In this document: positions 33,972 through 41,540 of the stretch, one piece after another
Layout of the letters: the number at the start of each line of letters is the position of its first letter
How positions within the stretch are numbered: the first letter of the stretch is position 1
NCBI GenBank assembly: GCA_047974845.1
Contig: JBKECQ010000046.1
Span: forward strand, 1-64,000
Length of the DNA stretch: 64,000 nucleotides
Direction of reading: 5' to 3'
Source: Aminipila sp047974845
GTDB taxonomy: Bacteria > Bacillota > Clostridia > Peptostreptococcales > Anaerovoracaceae
Translations under genes and position numbers: made by a program
The notes under the pieces: generated by a model
The model's input: only the letters and a program-made list of their open reading frames with translations
The model's database searches: none
Told to the model about the DNA's origin: nothing

Positions 33972-35377
33972 TGGCATTAGCAAAAGATTATGATTCCGTT
34001 ATGGGAAGATCAAATGACATAATGAAAGAAGCTTTAGGTCTAGACTATGCTGAGTTTGAATCCGGTTCAATCGCATTTGATTATGAAAAATTAATGAAAT
34101 CAACAGGATATACACTTGATGAAGTAAACAGAATTCAGTCAAGAACCGGAGTAGGAAACACTCCACTTTTAGAACTTAGAAACTTAACTGAGCTTGCAAG
34201 AAAGTATGCTAAACCGGGATATGGCGCTAGAATTTTTGCAAAGGATGAAGCTGCAAATGCATCAGGAAGCTTTAAAGATAGAAGAGCGGCTTGTGCAGTA
34301 GCTCATGCGAAAAAACTTGGTTACAAAGGTGTAATTGCTGCAACTTCAGGAAACTATGGTGCGGCAGTTGCTTCACAGGCAGCTATGCAGGGTCTTGAAT
34401 GTGTAATCGTTCAGGAGTGTTTTGACTCAAGAGGTATTGGTCAGCCTGAAATTATAGAAAAAGCAAGAAAGTGTGAAGCTTTAGGAGCAGAAGTTGTTCA
34501 GCTTACAGTTGGACCTGAACTTTTCTACACTTTCCTTTCAATATTAGAAGATAGAGGATACTTCAATGCTTCTTTATACTCACCGTTTGGTATCGCCGGT
34601 GTAGAAACACTTGGATACGAAATCGCTATACAGTGTAGAGAACTTCTTGGTAAGGACCCTGATATGGTAGTATGCACAAACGCCGGTGGCGGAATGGTTA
34701 CAGGTACTGCTAGAGGATTAAGCAAAGCAGGAGCAAAGGATACTGAAATAGTTGCTGCTTCCATTAACCTAACAGGTCTACATATGGCTTCAGATAAGCA
34801 GTTTAACATGAAATCATGCACAACAGGACATACAGGCTTTGGTGTACCTTATGCAACTGATCCTGACCATTCAGATGTTCCAAGAAGTGCGGCTAGACCT
34901 CTTCGTTACATGGATCGTTATGTAACAGTATCTCAGGGCGAAGTTATGTACATGACAGAAGCTTTAGCTAACCTTGAAGGTATTGAAAGAGGACCTGCAG
35001 GAAATACTTCTCTTGCTGCAGCTTTCTCTCTTGCACAGGATCTTCCTCAGGATGCAATTCTTGTTGTAAGTGAAACAGAATACACTGGAGCAGGAAAGCA
35101 CGTTCAGCCACAGCTTGCATTTGCAAGAGAAAATGGTGTAGAAGTTCGCTTTGGAGATCCGAAAGAGGAAGTTCCGGGAGTAAGCGTTGTTCTTCCTAAG
35201 GATCCAAGCTACTTTAAATATGTAGAAGCAGATATCAACAGATTCAGAACATCTTTAATTAAGAAAGCTTGTAAGGGCAGTGACTTAAATAACATTTCTG
35301 ATGTAGACATTGAGTTCCTTGCAATAGAAACTAAAACAGACGCTGAATTTGTTAAAAATGTTATTGCAAACCTATAG
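33971..35377 (+). CDS. ortB: 2-amino-4-ketopentanoate thiolase, beta subunit (PLP)
   Basis: A 468-residue PLP-dependent subunit with a threonine synthase-like fold (fold type II). The PLP lysine is Lys102 in ASGSFKDRRA. The Ser/Gly-rich phosphate loop appears as NAGGGMVTGT, and SGNYGAAVA supplies the substrate-contact loop. With OrtA it performs the thiolytic cleavage yielding D-alanine and acetyl-CoA in the Acetoanaerobium sticklandii pathway. It is translationally coupled to ortA. Confidence 0.95.
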   Translation: MALAKDYDSVMGRSNDIMKEALGLDYAEFESGSIAFDYEKLMKSTGYTLDEVNRIQSRTGVGNTPLLELRNLTELARKYAKPGYGARIFAKDEAANASGSFKDRRAACAVAHAKKLGYKGVIAATSGNYGAAVASQAAMQGLECVIVQECFDSRGIGQPEIIEKARKCEALGAEVVQLTVGPELFYTFLSILEDRGYFNASLYSPFGIAGVETLGYEIAIQCRELLGKDPDMVVCTNAGGGMVTGTARGLSKAGAKDTEIVAASINLTGLHMASDKQFNMKSCTTGHTGFGVPYATDPDHSDVPRSAARPLRYMDRYVTVSQGEVMYMTEALANLEGIERGPAGNTSLAAAFSLAQDLPQDAILVVSETEYTGAGKHVQPQLAFARENGVEVRFGDPKEEVPGVSVVLPKDPSYFKYVEADINRFRTSLIKKACKGSDLNNISDVDIEFLAIETKTDAEFVKNVIANL

Positions 35378-35431
35378 TATATTTAGTCATTTTAGAGTAA
35401 AAAAATATTATAGTATATAAAGGAGATTCAT

Positions 35432-35797
35432 ATGAAATCAGGAATGAGAAGAGAAGATGATTTTGAAGTAAGACGTAAGCATATTGCAAACCTTACTGAT
35501 GAGGAACTTTATGCAAAATTCTGGGAATTAACAGAACAGGTTGTATCACCACTGCTTGAACTTGGAAGAAAAAATACCTCCCCATCTGTTGAAAGATCTG
35601 TTCTTTTAAGAATGGGAATTTCATCTCTGGAAACAAAGCCTATCGTAGAGGGCTGCATGGATAGAGGCCTTATGGGCAAAGGCGCAGGACACGTTGTATA
35701 TAAATTAGCTAACGCAAAAAACATCTCAATCAAAGAAGCAGGCACTATGCTTGCTGAAGGTAAAGCTTGGGATGAAGCTGTGGCTTTGTTTAAATAA
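35432..35797 (+). CDS. oraS: D-ornithine 4,5-aminomutase, S subunit
   Basis: A 121-residue small subunit of the adenosylcobalamin- and PLP-dependent mutase that moves the 5-amino group of D-ornithine to C4. It has no cofactor motif of its own and supports OraE. Its size and position (directly before oraE) match characterised clusters. ATG follows AAAGGAG. Confidence 0.95.
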   Translation: MKSGMRREDDFEVRRKHIANLTDEELYAKFWELTEQVVSPLLELGRKNTSPSVERSVLLRMGISSLETKPIVEGCMDRGLMGKGAGHVVYKLANAKNISIKEAGTMLAEGKAWDEAVALFK

Positions 35798-35811
35798 GGG
35801 GGGACGAAAAG

Positions 35812-38010
35812 ATGACAGAATTAAAACATAATGAAAAATTAGATATTGAAAACATCTTGAAGGACCTTGAAAATTATGCACCGAGAAGAAAAGGTTGGGT
35901 ATGGAGAAAGCCGGCTCCAGGACTTAAGATGGGACCGTTTGAGTACAGAGACGCTTCTGTTCCAATGGAAAACGGTGTACCTCTTCCACCAGCAAAATAC
36001 TTTGAAAATATAGACCCACAGCCAATGCCAACAATTACTACTGAAATCGCATCAGGTAGATTTGAAGACGATATCAGAAGAATGAGAATGGCAGCATGGC
36101 ATGGCGCTGACCATATAATGGTTATCAGAACTGCCGGTCAGTCACACATGGATGGTCTTATTGAAGGTACTCCACAGGGTATTGGTGGTGTTCCAATTTC
36201 AAGAAAGCAAGTAAGAGCACAGAGAAAGGCTCTTGACATCATTGAGGATGAAGTAGGTAGACCAATTAACTACCATTCATACGTATCTGGTGTTGCAGGT
36301 CCTGACGTAGCTGTAATGTTTGCTGAAGAAGGTATCAATGGTGCTCACCAGGACCCTCAGTATAACGTACTTTACAGAAATATTAACTGTGTAAGATCAT
36401 TCGTAGATGCTTGTGAATCAAAGAAAATATTGGCTTGGGCTGATATTGCACAGATTGACGGTGCTCACAATGCTAACGCAACAGCAAGAGAAGCATGGAA
36501 GGTAATGCCTGAACTTATCGTTCAGCACGCTATCAACTCATTATTCTCAGAAAAAGTTGGTATTAAGCCTGAAAATATTTGCTTATCAACTGTACCGCCA
36601 ACAGCAACTCCTGCTCCTTGTGTATACATGGATTTACCTTATGCGGTAGCATTAAGAGATTTCCTAAAGAATTACAAGATGAGAGCTCAGATGAACACAA
36701 AGTACATCGACTCTTCAGCTAGAGAAGCAACTGTTACTCACGTTTTAAATATGCTTATTTCAAAGCTAACAAGAGCAGACATTCAGTCAACAATTACTCC
36801 GGATGAAGGAAGAAACGTTCCTTGGCATATCTATAACATCGAAGCTTGTGACACTGCAAAGCAGACACTAATTGGCTTAGATGGTCTAATGGACTTAGTT
36901 GAACTTAAGAAAGATGGTCCATTAAGAGACAATGCAAGAGAAATTAAGGAAAGAGCTTGCTTATTTATGGAAGAAATTGTTGAAGTAGGCGGATACTTCA
37001 ACGCTGTAGAAAAGGGCTTCTTTGTTGACTCAGCTATGTACCCTGCTAGAAACGGAGACGGTATTGCCAGAAAAATCGAAGGCGGTATCGGATACGGATA
37101 CATATATGAAAGAGATGAAGATTACATGGCACCGGTAACTGCTCACTTTGGTTATAACAATGTAGCGCAGTATGGTGGAAACCCTGAAAATCCATCAGAA
37201 TTAATTGGTGGTTGTACATTTGAAGACAGAAGCAAGATTGTTTATATAGACGAACTTGACGAAGATAATGTAAACAACAGAATGGCAGAAACTGCAAAAT
37301 ACAGAAACAGTTCAATTGTTAAACCAGAAATGGAATGGCTTGCAGATGGTACAGTTATGCTTACTATGTGCATTCCTACTAACAAGAGAACAGCAGAAGT
37401 TGTTGCAGTTGAAATCGGTAAAAAACTAGGTCTAGTTGAACCGGAAGTAATTTCTAGAGAAGTTCTTCAGGAGGCTGAAGGCACAAGAATTGAAATGAAG
37501 GGTAAAGTAGACTTTGATATCGACGTTGCTGAACTTGTTATCCCACCTGAACCACACTACTTAAGCGATGCTGAAATCAGAGAAGATATTCAGGAACATC
37601 CACTAAAGGTAGTTTGCGGTACAGTTGGAGAGGACGAACACTCTGTAGGTCTTCGTGAAATCATTGACATTAAACACGGCGGTATCGAAAAGTGGGGCAT
37701 TGAAGTAGAATACCTAGGAACATCAGTTCCTGTAGAAAAACTTGTAGACGCTGCAATCGAAATGAACGCTGAAGCAATTCTTGCATCAACAATTATTTCT
37801 CACGATAACATTCACTATAAGAACATGAAGAGAATTCATGAACTTGCAGTTGAAAAGGGTATCAGAGATAAGATTATCATAGTTGCAGGCGGTACTCAGG
37901 TAATTCCTGAAGAAGCTATTAAGACTGGTATTGATGCGGGATTCGGAAGAAACTCTCACGGAATCGACGTTGCTTCATTCTTAATTGAAGAAAGACAGAG
38001 AAGAAGATAG
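35812..38010 (+). CDS. oraE: D-ornithine 4,5-aminomutase, E subunit (B12/PLP)
   Basis: A 732-residue catalytic subunit with an N-terminal TIM barrel for substrate and PLP and a C-terminal Rossmann B12 domain. The B12 motif D-x-H-x-x-G is Asp608, His610 and Gly613 (His610 being the lower cobalt ligand). Lys627 in IEKWG sits where the PLP-binding lysine of the family lies. ATG follows GGGGG, 14 bases after oraS. A GC-rich hairpin follows the gene. The enzyme is prone to radical inactivation, which fits the reactivase-like gene downstream. Confidence 0.97.
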   Translation: MTELKHNEKLDIENILKDLENYAPRRKGWVWRKPAPGLKMGPFEYRDASVPMENGVPLPPAKYFENIDPQPMPTITTEIASGRFEDDIRRMRMAAWHGADHIMVIRTAGQSHMDGLIEGTPQGIGGVPISRKQVRAQRKALDIIEDEVGRPINYHSYVSGVAGPDVAVMFAEEGINGAHQDPQYNVLYRNINCVRSFVDACESKKILAWADIAQIDGAHNANATAREAWKVMPELIVQHAINSLFSEKVGIKPENICLSTVPPTATPAPCVYMDLPYAVALRDFLKNYKMRAQMNTKYIDSSAREATVTHVLNMLISKLTRADIQSTITPDEGRNVPWHIYNIEACDTAKQTLIGLDGLMDLVELKKDGPLRDNAREIKERACLFMEEIVEVGGYFNAVEKGFFVDSAMYPARNGDGIARKIEGGIGYGYIYERDEDYMAPVTAHFGYNNVAQYGGNPENPSELIGGCTFEDRSKIVYIDELDEDNVNNRMAETAKYRNSSIVKPEMEWLADGTVMLTMCIPTNKRTAEVVAVEIGKKLGLVEPEVISREVLQEAEGTRIEMKGKVDFDIDVAELVIPPEPHYLSDAEIREDIQEHPLKVVCGTVGEDEHSVGLREIIDIKHGGIEKWGIEVEYLGTSVPVEKLVDAAIEMNAEAILASTIISHDNIHYKNMKRIHELAVEKGIRDKIIIVAGGTQVIPEEAIKTGIDAGFGRNSHGIDVASFLIEERQRRR

Positions 38011-38041
38011 TAGTTTTGCTGATTTAATATAAGCCAAATAT

Positions 38042-38075
38042 GGGGCGGGCTATTTATAGTCCGCCCCTATTTTAA
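38042..38075 (+). terminator. GC-rich hairpin after oraE, internal attenuator or terminator
   Basis: Arms GGGGCGGGCTAT and ATAGTCCGCCCC (38042-38067) pair fully apart from one G-T and are followed by a T-rich stretch. It is by far the most GC-rich stem in the area. It probably lowers read-through into the GNAT/glmL-like/orr genes or protects the upstream mRNA's 3' end. Confidence 0.7.
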
Positions 38076-38108
38076 ATATTTTGCTCAATGGCCGAATGGA
38101 GGCAAGGT

Positions 38109-38615
38109 ATGATTCTTGAAACAGAAAGAATGAGTATTGTAGAAGCTACAGAATATGATATTGATATGATTATAGAGCTTGAAAGTCATAAGGATAACAG
38201 AGATTATTTGTGGATTGGCAGTAGGGAGGAGCATCTAAATGAAATTTTAGATCCCAAACATTTATTGCTGGTATTTAAAAAATTACACGGTGGTATGATA
38301 ATAGGATATGCTTTAATTAGGATAGACTATAAATCAGAAATATTTGAGCTTAGGAGGATAGCCATATCAGAAAAGTCTAAGGGCTATGGAAAAGAAGCAA
38401 TGGAGGCTCTTTTAAAATACGCCTTTGAACAAATGAATATAAACCGATTTTGGCTTGATGTTTATCCTGATAACTTTATAGGTATAAAGTTATATGAGGG
38501 TCTAGGAATGCACTGTGACGGAACCTTAAGACAAAACTATAAATCAGAACGAGGATATTTGGATCAAATCATTTATTCTATGCTGAAAGAGGAATACAAA
38601 AGGAGAGCAATATGA
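38109..38615 (+). CDS. GNAT family N-acetyltransferase
   Basis: A 168-residue acetyl-CoA-dependent acyltransferase of the RimJ/RimL-like type. The acetyl-CoA loop appears as ISEKSKGYGKEAMEAL (R/Q-x-x-G-x-G/A pattern), and LDVYPDNFIGIKLYEGLGM is the usual C-terminal motif. ATG at 38109 has GGAGG upstream; an in-frame ATG 21 bases earlier does not. It lies inside the ornithine cluster and overlaps the next gene by ATGA. Its acceptor is unknown; a pathway amine or a protein is possible. Confidence 0.85.
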   Translation: MILETERMSIVEATEYDIDMIIELESHKDNRDYLWIGSREEHLNEILDPKHLLLVFKKLHGGMIIGYALIRIDYKSEIFELRRIAISEKSKGYGKEAMEALLKYAFEQMNINRFWLDVYPDNFIGIKLYEGLGMHCDGTLRQNYKSERGYLDQIIYSMLKEEYKRRAI

Positions 38616-40279
38616 AAGTAGACATTTTAGTAGCTGAAATAGGCTCAACCACAACCGTAGTAAATGCTTTTACGGGTATAAAAACTGAAAACCCAATATT
38701 TTGGGCACAAGGGCAAGCACCAACATCTGTAGTTGATGGTGATGTAAGAATAGGGCTTCAAGGGGCTATAGATGACCTTTGTAAAAAGAAAAACATAGAG
38801 AACCTGGAGTATGATGAAATGCTTGCAACTTCATCTGCGGCAGGTGGATTAAAGATGACAGTTCACGGGTTAGTATACGATATGACTGCAAAAGCTGCAA
38901 AAGAAGCAGCATTAGGTGCAGGTGGAATCATACACTATGTAACAGCAGGAAAACTTCGTAGAACTGACCTTGCAAAGATAAAAGAAATAAAGCCTAATCT
39001 TATTTTAATTGCTGGTGGAGTAGACTTTGGAGAACGTGACACAGCTATTTACAATGCAGAATTAATAAGAAGTATGGGAATAAAAACCCCGGTGATTTAT
39101 GCAGGAAACTGTGAAAATCAAGAAGAAATGAAACTGATCTTTGACGAAGAAAGTGGTATGAAACTTTATAACGTTGAAAATGTATACCCTAAGATAGATG
39201 ACCTAAATGTAGAACCATGCAGAAAGGTTATACAGGATGCATTTGAGGATCATATTATACATGCACCCGGTATGGAACACGTAAGGGATATGGTAAACGG
39301 CCCTATTATACCAACACCGGGAGCCGTCATGGAATGTACAAAGTTGCTAAATGAATGTATTGGCAATGTTATAGTACTGGATGTAGGTGGGGCAACCACG
39401 GATTTACATTCAGTAACAGAGGATTCGGATCAAATTGCAAGAATATTAGTAAGCCCTGAACCAATTGCCAAAAGAACAGTGGAAGGGGACTTGGGAGTTT
39501 ATGTAAATAGACTGAAAGTAATTGAATCCATTGGAGAAGACAAACTTAGAGAAGAGCTGGAAGAAGAAAATATTGATTTAGATAAGGTTTTGGAAAGTTA
39601 TGTAGCAATTCCTAAAACAGAGGAAGAGTTTAAGCTGGTTGAGAGGCTGACAAAGGAAGCTGTTATAAGAGCTGTTGAAAGACACGCGGGCAAGATAAGA
39701 TATATCTATGGCCCTTCCGGTAGAAGTACAGTTGCTGAGGGCAAGGACCTTACACAAGTAAAATATATTGTGGGTACAGGAGGTGCTTTAACCAGACTGC
39801 CTCATCGCATGGAAATAATGAGAGAAATTGCTAAGCATAACGAAACCGGACTATTGCTATTCCCCGGAGAGCACGCTGAAATTCTAGTTGATAATGATTA
39901 TATTATGGCTTCTTTAGGTGTTCTTTCAAAGAGATATAAGGATGCCGCAATTAAATTATTACAAAAGAGTCTAGAATTTGAATTCCAGGAAAAGAAGCTT
40001 ACGGCTACACAAAAAGCGGCGGCTTACGTGGAGGAATTGGCTAGATTAGATGCTGCGCGCAAGACAAAAGATGAGGAAAACAGAAAGCACATTGAAGAAT
40101 GTGAGGCTCTGGGATACGATATGTCTGCCTACAAAGAAGAATGGAAACCGGGAACCTATAAGGCTTCAGAGGAAGAGTTGGTAAAAAAACCAACGGAAGC
40201 ATCATCCAAATCAATAGGAGATTGTGATTACAATTGTGAGCTTTGCGGCAGAATGTGCTCAAAGCGCAGAAAATGTTAA
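38612..40279 (+). CDS. GlmL/MutL-like ATPase, probable mutase reactivase
   Basis: A 555-residue protein of the glutamate-mutase-associated MutL/GlmL family, with an actin/hexokinase-type ATPase core: IGSTTTVVNAF (phosphate 1) and VLDVGGATTDLHS (phosphate 2). GlmL-type proteins are thought to reactivate B12-dependent carbon-skeleton mutases and aminomutases by exchanging damaged cofactor. A C-terminal Cys cluster (CDYNCELCGRMC) could bind a metal. Its place after oraE in the operon supports OraSE as its client, though this is inferred. Confidence 0.9.
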   Translation: MKVDILVAEIGSTTTVVNAFTGIKTENPIFWAQGQAPTSVVDGDVRIGLQGAIDDLCKKKNIENLEYDEMLATSSAAGGLKMTVHGLVYDMTAKAAKEAALGAGGIIHYVTAGKLRRTDLAKIKEIKPNLILIAGGVDFGERDTAIYNAELIRSMGIKTPVIYAGNCENQEEMKLIFDEESGMKLYNVENVYPKIDDLNVEPCRKVIQDAFEDHIIHAPGMEHVRDMVNGPIIPTPGAVMECTKLLNECIGNVIVLDVGGATTDLHSVTEDSDQIARILVSPEPIAKRTVEGDLGVYVNRLKVIESIGEDKLREELEEENIDLDKVLESYVAIPKTEEEFKLVERLTKEAVIRAVERHAGKIRYIYGPSGRSTVAEGKDLTQVKYIVGTGGALTRLPHRMEIMREIAKHNETGLLLFPGEHAEILVDNDYIMASLGVLSKRYKDAAIKLLQKSLEFEFQEKKLTATQKAAAYVEELARLDAARKTKDEENRKHIEECEALGYDMSAYKEEWKPGTYKASEEELVKKPTEASSKSIGDCDYNCELCGRMCSKRRKC

Positions 40280-40333
40280 GATGATAAGTTTTAATGTGTA
40301 AATATTAAAAAGATGATAAAAGGAGAAAAAAGT

Positions 40334-41419
40334 ATGTATCCTAAATTAGTAATCGACTTAAACAAACTAAGAAGCAATCTTGATGCAGTGGCAAGAATAA
40401 CTAAGGAACAAGGAAAATGTTCTCTTATGATTGTCACAAAGGGTCTATGCGCAGATAAGCAAATGGTAAAACTGGTAGCAGGCCATCCATCTGTGGATTT
40501 TGTAGCGGATTCTAGGGTAAAAAATCTTGAGCAGTATGCTAATTTCGTAAGAGGAAACGATAAATACACTGTTCTTTTAAGACTTCCCATGCACTCTGAA
40601 ATTCAAGATGTTGTGAAATTTGCTGATTTAAGCTTTAACTCTGAACTTTCAACAATCAACCTTTTAAATGCGGAAGCTAAGAAACAAAAAAAGGTTCATA
40701 AAATACTTTTAATGATTGACCTAGGAGATTTGAGGGAAGGTATTTTCTATGAGAACGAAAATGCAATTTTTGAAGCAGTAGAACAAATTCTAAAGATGAG
40801 CAATATAGAATTGTATGGTGTTGGTGTAAACCTAACTTGTTACGGTGCTATTATTCCTAAGAATGATAATCTATCTACTTTGGTAGAGGTTGCAAGAAAA
40901 ATAGAAAATAAATTTAATATTAAATTAAATATGATTTCAGGAGGAAACTCAAGTTCCATATATTTAGTTGGTAAAGGAGAACTTCCGGAGGGAATAAACA
41001 ATTTAAGATTAGGTGAATCCTTCTTATTGGGTAATGATACAGCTTATGGTGAAAAGCTTGAAGGGACAACAAGTGATGCACTAACTCTTGAGGCACAAAT
41101 TATAGAACTGCAAGAAAAGCCGTCGTTACCAATCGGTGAAGTTGGTGTTGATGCCTTTGGGCAAAAACCGTTTTATGAAGATAGAGGAATTATAAAGAGA
41201 GCTATTATAGCAATTGGCAAACAAGATACGGATTTAGAAAGCATGACTCCAATAGATAAAAATATTGAAATCTTGGGAGGAAGCTCTGACCATACAATAC
41301 TTGATGTAACTAATTCAGACAGAGAATACAAGGTTGGTGATATCATTAGTTTTGAGCTTGGATATGGCGGTATGCTGAAAACGGCAACAAGTGCATATGT
41401 AGATAGAGATTATAAATAG
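40334..41419 (+). CDS. orr: Ornithine racemase (alanine racemase family, PLP)
   Basis: A 361-residue PLP-dependent racemase converting L-ornithine to the D-ornithine used by OraSE. The N-terminal MYPKLVIDLNKLRSNLDAV and the VTKGLCAD region (with the PLP lysine) follow the alanine/ornithine racemase family. ATG at 40334 follows AAAGGAG. It is the last gene of the cluster and is followed by a terminator, so the complete set from racemase to acetyl-CoA is present. Confidence 0.94.
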   Translation: MYPKLVIDLNKLRSNLDAVARITKEQGKCSLMIVTKGLCADKQMVKLVAGHPSVDFVADSRVKNLEQYANFVRGNDKYTVLLRLPMHSEIQDVVKFADLSFNSELSTINLLNAEAKKQKKVHKILLMIDLGDLREGIFYENENAIFEAVEQILKMSNIELYGVGVNLTCYGAIIPKNDNLSTLVEVARKIENKFNIKLNMISGGNSSSIYLVGKGELPEGINNLRLGESFLLGNDTAYGEKLEGTTSDALTLEAQIIELQEKPSLPIGEVGVDAFGQKPFYEDRGIIKRAIIAIGKQDTDLESMTPIDKNIEILGGSSDHTILDVTNSDREYKVGDIISFELGYGGMLKTATSAYVDRDYK

Positions 41420-41476
41420 GGAATAATATATACTTTTTAGGATTGTATAGAAATTATAAAAAAAGAAAACAGCAAT

Positions 41477-41512
41477 AAAAATACTCCAAACAACGATTGG
41501 AGTATTTTTATT
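41477..41512. terminator. Bidirectional terminator after orr
   Basis: Arms AAAAATACTCCAA (41477-41489) and TTGGAGTATTTTT (41497-41509), with T/A runs on both sides. It lies between the convergent orr and chemoreceptor genes. Confidence 0.9.
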
Positions 41513-41540
41513 ATTTTTAAAATATTATTTTATAGATATA

